DNA from: Anaeromusa acidaminophila DSM 3853
GTDB lineage: Bacteria; Bacillota; Negativicutes; Anaeromusales; Anaeromusaceae
Direction of reading: 5' to 3'
Assembly (NCBI RefSeq): GCF_000374545.1
Contig: NZ_KB894582.1
Coordinates: 297,413 to 361,412 of the forward strand
Length of the DNA stretch: 64,000 nt
Shown here: in pieces, positions 42,115 through 51,688 of the stretch
Layout of the letters: each line of letters opens with the position of its first letter
How positions within the stretch are numbered: the stretch's first letter is position 1
Position numbers and translations under genes: made by a program
The notes under the pieces: generated by a model
Seen by the model: only the letters and a program-made list of their open reading frames with translations
Told to the model about the DNA's origin: nothing
Databases searched by the model: none

Positions 42115-44307
42115 TCAATGGGGTTCGGTATCGCGACGTTTATTGGCGTACATTTGCTGGTCTGCTTGCTGGATTAACTGCTGTGGATGTAAGGAGCCCT
42201 TTTCGTCGTAAGCCCAGCCGACCGACAAGCCGAAATAGCCGTAGTTCCAACGTTGGCTGACCTTTTTAGCCTCCGTAAGCAGGTTTTGGCATTTTTGTGA
42301 GACAAGGTCCAGACTTACGTGCGGGAGCACAACGAGAAACTCATCGCCGCCAAACCTTATAATCACATCATCTTGGCGGAAGCAGCGGCGCAGAATGGAC
42401 GCCGCTTCCATGATCGCCAGATCGCCGGCGGCATGTCCTAAAGAGTCGTTTGTTTTTTTCAAGCGATCCAAGTCGCAGAGAAGGATGCCCAGAGCGAATG
42501 GGGAGGGCGCGGTTTTCATTTTTGCGAGTATGTCTTCTAAACAAGCGCGATTGCCCAGCCCGGTAAGAGCGTCGTGGAATCCCAGGTAGCGTAAGCGTTC
42601 TTCCTTAGCGAGCTGTGCGGAAACGTCGCGGGCTACAAAGAGGATGATGCAACGATCTTGACTGCGCGAGGTAGAGCCGCTTCGTTCCAGGTATACCTGA
42701 GAGCCGTCCTTGTGCAAATATACTTTTGTTTCCCGGGGGATCGGGCCGTCATCCGGAATGGTAGCGTAAAGATGTTCCATTTCACTGGTAGGATGAACGG
42801 TGGTATCAATAAAAGAAAGAATGGGTTTGTAAAGTACCTCTTGGCGGGTGTAACCAAGAAGCTGAGCGAATTGCTCATTGGCGTCTATGATGATTTTAGT
42901 GTCTCGATCGACTTGGAAGACGGCGTCAGGAAGCAAGGCGAGCAGCTGTTCATAGCGACTTTGGCTTTCTTGCAGCTCGGATTCGGCTTGGTTGCGTTCC
43001 TGGGTTTCCCTAGCTAAAGAAGCGGCTAACGAAGTGTTGCGAATGCTTGCTACAGCGAGATCGGCCAAGTGTTTAGCCGCTTGTATTTCTTCCGGAGAAA
43101 ATTGCTGGCTAGAGGCGGAGGCGAAAAAGAGAAAGGCTCCCATGGTGCGTTCGCCTAGGCGAAGCGGGACCGCTAGAGCTGCGCCTAATACAGAAAGAGC
43201 AGGGTGTCTTCTAGGCCATGTGGCGTAATTTTCAATACAAATGGCGTATTGGCTTTGCAGAATCAATTGTGTTAAACCGCAAGCCTCCGAAGAGGCTTGT
43301 CCTTCCAAAAACTGCAGCTTGCCGCGAGTCGCCATAAAAGTAGGCGCTGTAAGGCCGGAGCCTTGTTCATCTATCACAAGCAAACTGTCGGAGACGCCCA
43401 TGAACGCAGTCGCTTTATCTAAAATGACGTCCAAAAGTTCATGCTGTGCATGCGGTTTTAGAAGGCCTAAAGCTACTTCGTGCAAATCCGCCAATAAGCG
43501 GTTGCGCAAAAGCAGACGTTCTTCGGCAAGACGGTTTTCGTGGATATCTCGGATCGTGCCGAGAATATGCAAGGGCTGTCCTAACTCGCTGCGAAAGACT
43601 AAGCCGCGGCTGCGAACCCAACGCCAAGTGCCATTCTTGGCCAGCATGCGATAGTCGCAATGGAAATACGGACGTCTATTTGTCAGGTGTTCTGCAAGTT
43701 GTTGATAGAAGTGGGATTGGTCGGCAGGGTGAATGTAGTGTTGCACGGCATCCAAATCAATAGATAGTTCTTCAGGGGCGTAGCCAAGCAACGTTTGGCC
43801 GCGGCGGGATAAGTAACCTTGCTGTAGCTGCAGGTCCCACTCCCAGAACCCGTCTTCCGAGGTAGTGGAAATGAGTTTCCATTGTTTTTCGCGGTGGGCA
43901 AGGCGTTCTTGCAGACGGCGTTCCTCCGTGAGGTTTAACAAGAATAAGCAAAGCGAGTCGCTGTCTTCAGGCCGTACGACCGTGGTTTCGAAAAAAGAAA
44001 GTTCTTGAGGTCGGAGCTCCAGACGAAGCTCGCAATACAAAGGGGTGCCGGGAGATTGGAAAGCGGTGGCGAGAATGCGCAGCAGCGGGCGTCGGTCTTG
44101 GGGGCATACAAGTTGCCAAAGGTGGCTGCGGTTTTGCGGGAGGCCATAGGCATGGAGCTGCTCCTGTAAGTTGCGGTTAACCCAAAGCCGGTTTTTGGTT
44201 AGCACCAGGGCGCTGGCAGGCGCTGCGTGGAGGAGCTGACGGTATAATAGCGGAATTTCGGAGGTTGACGAACCGTTTATGTGGGAATTGTGGGACGAAA
44301 AGCTCAT
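42115..44307 (-). CDS. PAS/PAS/GAF/PAS/GGDEF diguanylate cyclase
   Basis: 730 residues, soluble: PAS (about 20-135), PAS with PAC (150-270, DGFWEWDLQLQQGYLSRR), GAF (285-440), coiled coil, PAS (455-565, LLPDAVFQVDRDTKI) and GGDEF (575-725) with DALTGLGNRACL, DLDRLKKTNDSLGH and intact FGGDEF. It should make c-di-GMP in response to several sensed signals. ATG 44307 follows AAAGGAGA; an ATG 33 bases up lacks one. Confidence 0.9.
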   Translation of the reverse strand: MSFSSHNSHINGSSTSEIPLLYRQLLHAAPASALVLTKNRLWVNRNLQEQLHAYGLPQNRSHLWQLVCPQDRRPLLRILATAFQSPGTPLYCELRLELRPQELSFFETTVVRPEDSDSLCLFLLNLTEERRLQERLAHREKQWKLISTTSEDGFWEWDLQLQQGYLSRRGQTLLGYAPEELSIDLDAVQHYIHPADQSHFYQQLAEHLTNRRPYFHCDYRMLAKNGTWRWVRSRGLVFRSELGQPLHILGTIRDIHENRLAEERLLLRNRLLADLHEVALGLLKPHAQHELLDVILDKATAFMGVSDSLLVIDEQGSGLTAPTFMATRGKLQFLEGQASSEACGLTQLILQSQYAICIENYATWPRRHPALSVLGAALAVPLRLGERTMGAFLFFASASSQQFSPEEIQAAKHLADLAVASIRNTSLAASLARETQERNQAESELQESQSRYEQLLALLPDAVFQVDRDTKIIIDANEQFAQLLGYTRQEVLYKPILSFIDTTVHPTSEMEHLYATIPDDGPIPRETKVYLHKDGSQVYLERSGSTSRSQDRCIILFVARDVSAQLAKEERLRYLGFHDALTGLGNRACLEDILAKMKTAPSPFALGILLCDLDRLKKTNDSLGHAAGDLAIMEAASILRRCFRQDDVIIRFGGDEFLVVLPHVSLDLVSQKCQNLLTEAKKVSQRWNYGYFGLSVGWAYDEKGSLHPQQLIQQADQQMYANKRRDTEPH

Positions 44308-44522
44308 TAAAATCTCCTTTGGGCTATAAAAGCAGGACAAAATAAATATAGTTTATTCGGCGTCAAGGACTAAAATCCTGCTGGCAGTTGCTGGCTTTTC
44401 TGCAAAATATAGCAAGGAACTACAGAGACGAGAATTTGGCATATACAATCGCGCGGAAACATGGGAAAATATATAGCAAGAAGAGGTTTGCGCAGGGGTG
44501 TAGCGGGAGGGGGATATACACA

Positions 44523-46115
44523 GTGCAAAAAGCAAGTGCGGTTTCGAAAAATCATGTAGAAGCAATCAAAGCGGAACAGGATGGTTTGGACGTTCTTGGA
44601 GAGCTGCCTGTTTATGCCCGCGAAGGGTTTGCCTCGGTTTCTCCAGCCGCTTGGGAGCGGCTGAAATGGTATGGCGTATATGTGCAGCGACCGCGGGAAG
44701 ATATGAAGCTTATGCTGCGAATTAAACTGCCTGGCGGTGCGATTCGGGCGGACCAGGCTTTGCAGGTAGCTGAACTGGCGCAGCGTTACGGCCGAGGCTT
44801 GGTTGATATTACAACCAGGCAGGACCTGGAACTCCATTGGCTGGATATCGAAGATATGCCTGCCATTTTTGCAGCCATAACTGCCTGCGGTTTAACCACG
44901 CGTCAAGCGGCGGGCGACGGGCCGCGCAATATCATTGCCAGCCCGGTAGCCGGTTTAGAGCCAGGGGAAGTATTGGATGTGAGGACGTTAGTGCGGGAGC
45001 TGAATGGCTTTTTTGACGGCAATCGTGATTTTTCCAATTTGCCCCGTAAGCTTAAGCTTTCAATAAGCGGTCATCCTGCGTATGCTGCGCAAGGAGAAAG
45101 CAATGACCTGTCTTTTTCGCCAGCGGAAAAGGTGGCGGTCTCTGAACGGATTCTTGGTTTTCACGTACGCGTCGGCGGCGGATTGGCGACGCAGCCGCAA
45201 TTGGCGAAGGAACTGGATTTGTTTGTGCGTCCCGAAGAGGTTTTGACGGTAGCTCGCGGTGTAGCTATGGTGTTTAAGGAGCATGGGTATCGCGAACGGC
45301 GTAATCATTGCCGTTTGAAATATTTGCTGTCAGACTGGGGCGAGGAGCGTTTTCTGGAAGAATTGCTGCGTCACACCGGGCCGTTGCTGAAAAAGGGAAC
45401 GGTTTTACAGGCCGCTTCGGTCTCCGCGCCAGGCTGGCTGGGATGGCAGGCTCAAAAACAGGCTGGGCTTTCTTGGCTAGGAGTAGCCGTGCCGGCGGGG
45501 CGGCTGACGTCGAAAGAGCTGGAATCATTGGGGAATTTAGCTTATCGCTATGGAGACGGGGCCTTGAGCGTTACCGCAGACCAAAATGTAGTACTCTTGA
45601 ATTTGGCTTCCTCGCGCAAGGAAGAAATTTTAAAAGAACCGGTCTTGCTTCGTTTGACGCCGTTTCCGTCGGCCTTGGAAGGATTGGCTCTTACGTGCCC
45701 TGGCCGAGAGGTATGTCCCTTTGCGGTTGTATTTACCAAGGATTGGGCGCCGGAAATGCTGGCGTCTCTGCAACGGCGCATCCAGGGGAAAACGCCGCTG
45801 CGTATCTATGTGAGCGGCTGTCCGAATTCCTGCGTGCGACCGCAAATGGCGGATATAGGTTTGCAAGGCGTATTTGTAAATGTCGGCGGGAAAGCGGAAG
45901 CTGGCTTTGAAATCCTTTTGGGCGGCGGCGGTGCGCAGGCTGTCTTAGCGCAGCGCCTGGAGGGACGGATTCCGATTGCGCAGATAGAAGACGTATTAGA
46001 AGAATTTATTCGTTGGTTTGAGAAGGAAAAGCAAGAACAGGAATTTTTTGGCGACTTTGTGGTGCGTCAAGGTCTGGCTGCATTTCAGGAACGCTTTAAC
46101 GCCTATCAGGTGTAA
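44523..46115 (+). CDS. Siroheme-dependent nitrite/sulfite reductase
   Basis: 530 residues with the duplicated ferredoxin-type nitrite/sulfite reductase fold. The four Cys that hold the [4Fe-4S]-siroheme centre are in CPGREVC (about 392) and GCPNSC (about 434). LVDITTRQDLELHW and GDGPRNIIASPVAG are family-typical siroheme-side segments. Start is GTG 44523 behind GGGAGGGGG. Assimilatory nitrite or sulfite reduction with ferredoxin as donor is likely; the substrate is not resolved by motifs. A cobalamin adenosyltransferase gene follows 22 nt later. Confidence 0.88.
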   Translation: MQKASAVSKNHVEAIKAEQDGLDVLGELPVYAREGFASVSPAAWERLKWYGVYVQRPREDMKLMLRIKLPGGAIRADQALQVAELAQRYGRGLVDITTRQDLELHWLDIEDMPAIFAAITACGLTTRQAAGDGPRNIIASPVAGLEPGEVLDVRTLVRELNGFFDGNRDFSNLPRKLKLSISGHPAYAAQGESNDLSFSPAEKVAVSERILGFHVRVGGGLATQPQLAKELDLFVRPEEVLTVARGVAMVFKEHGYRERRNHCRLKYLLSDWGEERFLEELLRHTGPLLKKGTVLQAASVSAPGWLGWQAQKQAGLSWLGVAVPAGRLTSKELESLGNLAYRYGDGALSVTADQNVVLLNLASSRKEEILKEPVLLRLTPFPSALEGLALTCPGREVCPFAVVFTKDWAPEMLASLQRRIQGKTPLRIYVSGCPNSCVRPQMADIGLQGVFVNVGGKAEAGFEILLGGGGAQAVLAQRLEGRIPIAQIEDVLEEFIRWFEKEKQEQEFFGDFVVRQGLAAFQERFNAYQV

Positions 46116-46137
46116 AAAAGAGTAGTGGAGGGGCATG

Positions 46138-46677
46138 ATGAAGGAACGGCAAGGTTTGGTGATCGTGCATACCGGCAATGGCAAAGGCAAGACGACGGCG
46201 GCGCTGGGACTGGCATTTCGGGCTTGGGGTCAAGGGCTGCGCATTCTGGTACTGCAATTTATTAAAGGAAACTGGAAATACGGCGAACTTACGACGGCGG
46301 AAGCCTTAGCGCCGCGGCTGGTTATCCGTCCTTTGGGGGAAGGCTTTGTGCAACGCACGCAAGAGCAGCGTGCGGAAAAAGAAGCGCATCAAGCGGCTGC
46401 GGCGGAGGCGCTGCGAGAAGCGAAAGACGCATTGACCTCCGGCGAGTGGGATATGGTTATTTTAGATGAGATCAATTACGCCGTTCACTTTGGTTTGGTT
46501 TCCGTAGAGCAAGTGTTGGATTTGGTGGAAGCCAAGCCCCCTACGGTGCATGTGGTGTTGACTGGGCGCAACGCCCGCGAGGAATTGATTGAGAAAGCGG
46601 ATCTAGTAACGGAAATGCGAGAAATCAAGCATCCCTATCAAAAAGGAATCAAAGCCCAACAAGGCATTGAATTTTAA
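46138..46677 (+). CDS. cobO: Cob(I)yrinic acid a,c-diamide adenosyltransferase (CobO/BtuR type)
   Basis: 179-residue P-loop enzyme that transfers the adenosyl group of ATP to cob(I)alamin precursors. HTGNGKGKTTAALGLAFRAWG is the family P-loop (about residue 11), with LQFIKGNWKYGE and LDEINYAVHFGLV following. ATG 46138 gives better spacing to GGAGG than ATG 46135. It probably shares a transcript with the siroheme reductase; both handle tetrapyrroles. No other cobalamin genes are nearby. Confidence 0.92.
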   Translation: MKERQGLVIVHTGNGKGKTTAALGLAFRAWGQGLRILVLQFIKGNWKYGELTTAEALAPRLVIRPLGEGFVQRTQEQRAEKEAHQAAAAEALREAKDALTSGEWDMVILDEINYAVHFGLVSVEQVLDLVEAKPPTVHVVLTGRNAREELIEKADLVTEMREIKHPYQKGIKAQQGIEF

Positions 46678-46720
46678 AAAGGACCGGCGAGGCAGCCTGT
46701 TAGGCTGTATCGCCGGTCCT
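46678..46720 (+). terminator. Terminator-like hairpin after cobO
   Basis: GGACCGGCGA-GGCAGCC, loop TGTTA, GGCTGT-TCGCCGGTCC: a strong stem directly after the stop but with only a weak T tract. Confidence 0.65.
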
Positions 46721-46734
46721 AATCTTATATTCCG

Positions 46735-46780
46735 TAATCCTCAGTCGTACCCTCCGATTACTCCCTTTACTCCTGTTCAA
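46735..46780 (-). repeat. GAACAAGAG intergenic repeat, inverted copy
   Basis: GTAATCCTCAGTCGTACCCT, then CCGATTACTCCCTTTACTC and CTGTTCAA; the tip is about 16 nt past the stop of the FtsA-like gene. Nearly identical to 6971-7018. Confidence 0.75.
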
Positions 46781-46796
46781 ATTCCGTATTTTTCAC

Positions 46797-48947
46797 TCAT
46801 AACTTACTTGAAGGCAGCGGTTCGCTTTCGATGCGGATGGCATCGCCGTTTTTAACAGGCGTAGTGAGCTCCGCTTCGCAGTTGTTGCACAAAATATTGA
46901 TTTTTCCCAGGGGCAGCTTCATGGCGTCGAATTCCGCCGCTAAAAGGACATCGCTGATGATGGGAGTGAGCGCTTCCGTAAGTTGGAATTCAATATGGCT
47001 GCCGTCGGGAGCGTCCTCTCCCGGCTGAGCCGAGCGGCCGTCCATATGAAGGCGCAGGCGGCAAGTAGGAACCTTGCAGGCCGTGCCGTTAAATTGCACC
47101 TGGATGTGCGTAGAAGTATCGCGAAGCCCTAGAACATCCTCTAATTTAGGCGTCTGTTTAGCGACAATGCGGATATTGGCGCCATCGGATACTTGCGTTT
47201 CCAACGTAGCTGCGTCTTGGCCGATGAAAAATTCGGGCCAGACCGTATAGGTTCGTTCCTGACCGTTGATAAAATAACGGAAATGGAAGTCGTTTTCTTC
47301 ATGGCCAGCTTGCTTTAACACCTGGCGCAAAGTGGGCGGGAACGAATAAGCGACGACATCCCGATCCTTGAGCACGGTCTGGACGGAAGCCGGTTCTTGA
47401 TTGATCGTGACGACCGGTTGGAAAATGTGGCTACGGCCGTTGATGCTGCAAGATAGCTCGGGGGGCAAATCCGCCAAGTCCGCTAGTGTGACCTGCGGCG
47501 TGGAACCGATCGTGCCGGCAATGGCTGTCAACGTATCGTCGTCATGCAGCAAGTCCGAAACCGTGGCGGGTTGTCCGTTTAAGGCCAAGGTTCCCGGAGC
47601 GCCGGCGCTGCCGGGGAGGAAATGCTTTTGGTCGTTGACCGTGACTGTGATGCCCAGCCCCGGGCGTCCCTTGAGAGTACGGATGTCGAAGCCAGCTACA
47701 AGCAAAGCGTCGGCGACGGTGAGTTGGCCCAGATTGAAGAGGCGCAGAGGCCGATCGTTTAAAGTAACATGCACGAAATGCAGCAAATTGCCGGAAGCCA
47801 GCTTGAGAATCCCCAAGGGGGTAATTGCATCCGGCGCATGCAGGGCTTCGGGAATATCCATAATTTCCTGCACCATATCGGGCCGTCGAATGGCGACGCG
47901 GGCAGGCGGCATGTTTAGCGCTTGCGCCAGCGCCTGCGGCAGCTGCGGAGTCAAGGAACCGCCGCCCACAAGCAGTACGGCTTGCGGCGGCTCGGCATTC
48001 AGCTCCAAAATTTGAGCGGCAATATCGTTAGCCAGCTGCGTGACCTGCGGCAAAATGGTCTCGGTGATTTTGGCGGATGGCAGCACCTGTTCCAATCCCA
48101 AAATATCATGGAAGCGGACTTCTTTTTGCTCATTTAAAGAACGCTTGACTTCTTCAGCGACATTGAAATCAAGTAAATATTGCTGAGAGATGGCTTCAGT
48201 GATTTCGTCTCCTGCCGAAGGAACCATGCCGTAGCCAATAACCGTACCGTCTCGGGTGATGGCAACGTCCGAGGTTCCGGCGCCCACGTCAACCAGCGTA
48301 AGATTAAGATGGCGCATCGTGGGAGGAATCAAAACATTGATGGCTGCAATCGGCTCCAAAGTCAGAGTAGCGATCTCCATGCCTGCCTGCTGCACAGCGG
48401 TTTGCAGCGAATCGATAACTTGCCGGGGCAGAAAGGTAGCAATCAACTCTACGCGGGCGTTTTTGCCGGTTTGTCCGACTAAACAAGACAGCTGGGTATC
48501 GTCTAAGCTATAATGCATGACGCTATAACCGACGCAATAGTAGTCGGTGGGATCTTTGACGGTTTTTGAGGTGGATAATTGCTGCTGCGCCGTTTGGATG
48601 GCGGCAAGCTCCAAGGTTCGCACATCATCTGCGCTGAGAGGTCCTTTGAGATTGGTCTCGATTTCGGCTTCAGAGCGGATGGTGCACAACGCGCGTCCGG
48701 CAGCCGCGATCGAAACCTGCGTCAAAGAACCGTATTCTTCTTCTAGACGTTCTTTGACAGAAGCCAAAATACGGCTTACTTCTTGCACATCGTGGATTTG
48801 GCCGTCCATCATGGAACGCGTGTGATGTTCTTGGCGCTCATACCCCAAAATGCGTGTGTGGAGTCCTTCACGTTCGCCAACCAGACCGACGACGCTGCGC
48901 GTGCCGATATCCAGGGCGAAAAGCCTGGGTCGTTCCTTATTATCCAT
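46797..48947 (-). CDS. FtsA/PilM-like actin-fold protein with long repeated C-terminal extension
   Basis: 716 residues. The first 380 form an FtsA/PilM-type ATPase: ALDIGTRSVVGLVG (phosphate 1, residue 11), a 1C-like domain, LTLVDVGAGTSDVAI (phosphate 2, about 215) and AVLLVGGGSLTPQLPQAL (adenosine motif, about 330). The remaining 335 residues are unlike ordinary FtsA (about 420 residues) and contain several similar units with the pattern NG or NxxP followed by DGD/DxDxI (LNGQPATVSDLLHDDDTLT, INQEPASVQTVLKDRDVV, SDGANIRIV, KNGDAIRIE). No C-terminal amphipathic helix of the FtsA type is evident. Cell division, polarity or pilus-related roles are all possible. Confidence 0.8.
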   Translation of the reverse strand: MDNKERPRLFALDIGTRSVVGLVGEREGLHTRILGYERQEHHTRSMMDGQIHDVQEVSRILASVKERLEEEYGSLTQVSIAAAGRALCTIRSEAEIETNLKGPLSADDVRTLELAAIQTAQQQLSTSKTVKDPTDYYCVGYSVMHYSLDDTQLSCLVGQTGKNARVELIATFLPRQVIDSLQTAVQQAGMEIATLTLEPIAAINVLIPPTMRHLNLTLVDVGAGTSDVAITRDGTVIGYGMVPSAGDEITEAISQQYLLDFNVAEEVKRSLNEQKEVRFHDILGLEQVLPSAKITETILPQVTQLANDIAAQILELNAEPPQAVLLVGGGSLTPQLPQALAQALNMPPARVAIRRPDMVQEIMDIPEALHAPDAITPLGILKLASGNLLHFVHVTLNDRPLRLFNLGQLTVADALLVAGFDIRTLKGRPGLGITVTVNDQKHFLPGSAGAPGTLALNGQPATVSDLLHDDDTLTAIAGTIGSTPQVTLADLADLPPELSCSINGRSHIFQPVVTINQEPASVQTVLKDRDVVAYSFPPTLRQVLKQAGHEENDFHFRYFINGQERTYTVWPEFFIGQDAATLETQVSDGANIRIVAKQTPKLEDVLGLRDTSTHIQVQFNGTACKVPTCRLRLHMDGRSAQPGEDAPDGSHIEFQLTEALTPIISDVLLAAEFDAMKLPLGKINILCNNCEAELTTPVKNGDAIRIESEPLPSSKL

Positions 48948-49226
48948 GAAACCATCCTCCGCTTTTTGTTATAGGCTGCTGCGCTGAGAGGCGACAGGCC
49001 AGCGCTCCCTTGAATTGGGAGATGTTTTTCCAGTGTGATTTTGTTACAATGTAGAGAAAGAAGATCTTGCGCAGTCATGCTAAAATAAGGCAGTGCTGCG
49101 GCAAGACTGTCTTGTTATCAGTATACGCGAGGTTGCGCGGCTTTTCCAGTTGTTTTCAGAAAAGAATGCAAGGGAGCCGGAAGCGTTGGAAGATAGGATT
49201 GCAGGAGCTGAAAGGACGTTATAGAT

Positions 49227-50102
49227 ATGGGGAATACACAGCTACAAGTGGTAATTGACAGTACGGCGATGGTCGATAAGGAATGGCTGGGGCGGCATGA
49301 AAATCTGCATGTTGTACCTCTATCCGTGCGCATCGGAGAACAGGAATGGCTGGATACGGATATTAGCGGCGCTGAATTATTCCAAAAAGCCAGTGCGGCG
49401 AAGGAAATGCCGAAGACGTCTCAACCGGCGCAAGGGCAGTTTATCCAATTGTTTCAAGAATTGACCGCCAGAGGACAAGAAGTGGTCTGCATTCTTTTGT
49501 CCGGAGGATTGAGCGGCACAGCCAGTACGGCGCGTATGGCCGCCGCACAGGTGGATCCTCGGCTTATTCGAGTCATTGACTCCGGTACGACGGCTATTGG
49601 TTTGGTGCAGATGGCTAAAGCCGCGTTAGAAGCGGCAGAGGCTGGGAAAAGCTTGGCCGAGGTAGTGCATCTCTTGGACGCCATGGTGCGGCGCACGCAT
49701 ACCGTGTTTATCCCGGGTACCTTGGAATATTTACATAAAGGAGGCCGGATTGGCGGCGCGGCCAGGTTGTTCGGCGGTATTTTACAGCTGCGTCCCCTTT
49801 TATACCTCCAAAACGGCAAAGTTCAGGTGTTGGACAAGGTGCGTACGCAAAAACGGGCGCTCGAACGGGCCATGCAGGATATTCTGGTTTTGCAGCGGCC
49901 TGCTTATATCGGCGTAGGCCATGTGGACAATCCCGAGTTGGCGGCGCAGACGGCGGCGCTGGTGAAAGAAGCCCAACCGGAAGCGCAGGTGGAAGTGTTT
50001 TTAATCAGTCCGGTTATTGGCGCGCATACAGGACCGGGGTTGATTGGCTTTATTTATCAAGAGAACTTGGAGGAGGTACCAGCGCATGACGGAGCGAATT
50101 AG
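49227..50102 (+). CDS. DegV-family fatty-acid-binding protein (FakB-like)
   Basis: 291-residue DegV protein, which binds a fatty acid and presents it for phosphorylation. Features: VVIDSTAMVDKE at the N-terminus, PKTSQPAQGQF (about 62), SGGLSGTASTARMAA (about 92), DSGTTAIGLV and the GPGLIGFIY end. The start follows AAAGGA. It overlaps the DhaL-type kinase gene by 17 bases, matching the FakB/FakA partnership known in Firmicutes. Confidence 0.9.
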   Translation: MGNTQLQVVIDSTAMVDKEWLGRHENLHVVPLSVRIGEQEWLDTDISGAELFQKASAAKEMPKTSQPAQGQFIQLFQELTARGQEVVCILLSGGLSGTASTARMAAAQVDPRLIRVIDSGTTAIGLVQMAKAALEAAEAGKSLAEVVHLLDAMVRRTHTVFIPGTLEYLHKGGRIGGAARLFGGILQLRPLLYLQNGKVQVLDKVRTQKRALERAMQDILVLQRPAYIGVGHVDNPELAAQTAALVKEAQPEAQVEVFLISPVIGAHTGPGLIGFIYQENLEEVPAHDGAN

Positions 50103-51687
50103 CGGAGCTGATTTTCGGCGCATGATTCTGGGCGCCTATGACGCCTTTTTACGAAATTACGAAGAAATTAACAATTTAAATGTATTTCCGGTGCCGGACG
50201 GCGATACGGGAACGAATATGCTACTGACCCTGGGGGCGGCGTCTAGAGGGCTTCAGGAAGCTGCGGACGCGGGTATTGGCACGTTGGCCAAACGGACGGC
50301 GGACAGTGCGATCATGGGCGCTAGAGGCAATTCAGGCGTGATCTTAGCGCAATTGTTTCGCGGCATAGCCCGCGGGTTGGCGGGGAAGGAAGAGGCTTCG
50401 TCCTGCGAGATTGGCAAGGCCTTTCAGTACGGAGTCTTGTACGCCTATCGGGCGGTAGCGCAGCCTGTGGAAGGCACCATTTTGACAGTGGCCAAGGGCG
50501 TAGCGCGCGGCGCTAGGCGTGCGGTGAGGGAAGAGCGGTCTTTTGGCGAAGTGCTGGCGGCGGCGCTGCAGGTGGGAGAAGAGGAATTGGCTAGAACGCC
50601 GCTGCTGTTGAAAGCTCTGCGGGATGCGGGGGTTGTTGACGCTGGCGGCAAGGGGCTGCTGGTTTTTCTGCAGGGCTGCTCCGAAGGCTTGCGCGGCGAA
50701 ATGACCTCGCCGGAAGGGAGTTCTTCCTTTCACTTGACGGCCAAGCCCTCGTTGAGCGAGGATGCAGTGAATTTAGCGCATCCGTACTGTACGGAGTTTT
50801 TAGTCAAGAAAAGCCGCGTTAGCGGCGGTGAAGCCAAGCAGGCTCTGCAAAACTTAGGAGAATCCCTCATTTTGGCGGAAGGGGACGAGCTTCTCAAAGT
50901 GCACATTCATACGGCGCACCCGGGACAAGTGTTGGAAATGGCGCTGACCTGGGGGTCGTTGCATGATATTAAAATTGACAATATGGCGGATCAGCATCAA
51001 GAACGTTTGCATACAGCGGCGCGGCCGCAGGTGCCGTTGGCTGTGCTGGCGGTATCGCCTGGCGAAGGGCTGAGCGCTATGCTGCGTCAGCTGGGAGCAT
51101 CCGCTATTGTCAGCGGCGGACAAACGATGAATCCCCCTGTGGAAGAATTCATCGCTGCTATTCATAGCGGGGACGCAGAGCGCTATATCATTCTGCCGAA
51201 CAACAAGAACATTGTTCTGGCGGCTAAGCAAGTGAAGAAATTGCTGGGTGATCGTATTGAAGTGGTGCCGACCGTTGATGTGCAGCAGGGGCTGGCGGCG
51301 CTGCTGGCTTTTCAGCCGGAGGCTTCGTTGGAAGACAATGTGGCCTGGATGGAAGCGCGGCGGCAAGAAGTCGTTTCCGGCAGCGTGACTAAAGCCGTGC
51401 GGGACAGCGTGGTGGACGGTCAACCGGTTAAGGCTGGTCATTTTCTTGGGATCAAAGCAGGAAAAGTGGCGGCCCAAGGGGAATGTATCGCAAAGGTGCT
51501 TTTGGCGTTGCTGCAGCGCTTGGTATTCGAGACCGCCGAGGTGGCGACCTTGTATTACGGCAGCGAGCTGACGGTCAGCGAAGCGGAAAACTTAGCGGCG
51601 CAAGTGCGCGAAGCGTTCCCGGAACTGGAAGTAGAATTATACGACGGAGGCCAGCCCTTGTATCCGTTGCTGGTCAGCGTGGAATAA
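50086..51687 (+). CDS. DhaL-domain fatty acid kinase (FakA-like)
   Basis: 533 residues. The N-terminal DAK2/DhaL domain holds the Mg-ATP motif NVFPVPDGDTGTNM (about 32) and MGARGNSGVILAQL (about 78); the C-terminal half carries the DegV-like region seen in FakA. With the upstream DegV protein it should phosphorylate exogenous fatty acids for phospholipid synthesis. ATG 50086 follows GGAGGAGG and lies within the degV gene, indicating coupling. Confidence 0.9.
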   Translation: MTERISGADFRRMILGAYDAFLRNYEEINNLNVFPVPDGDTGTNMLLTLGAASRGLQEAADAGIGTLAKRTADSAIMGARGNSGVILAQLFRGIARGLAGKEEASSCEIGKAFQYGVLYAYRAVAQPVEGTILTVAKGVARGARRAVREERSFGEVLAAALQVGEEELARTPLLLKALRDAGVVDAGGKGLLVFLQGCSEGLRGEMTSPEGSSSFHLTAKPSLSEDAVNLAHPYCTEFLVKKSRVSGGEAKQALQNLGESLILAEGDELLKVHIHTAHPGQVLEMALTWGSLHDIKIDNMADQHQERLHTAARPQVPLAVLAVSPGEGLSAMLRQLGASAIVSGGQTMNPPVEEFIAAIHSGDAERYIILPNNKNIVLAAKQVKKLLGDRIEVVPTVDVQQGLAALLAFQPEASLEDNVAWMEARRQEVVSGSVTKAVRDSVVDGQPVKAGHFLGIKAGKVAAQGECIAKVLLALLQRLVFETAEVATLYYGSELTVSEAENLAAQVREAFPELEVELYDGGQPLYPLLVSVE

Positions 51688-51688
51688 A

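Noticed and set aside
47401..48015. A 204-codon frame antisense to the FtsA-like gene
   Set aside because: No ribosome site or domain; the opposite strand encodes the actin-fold motifs.
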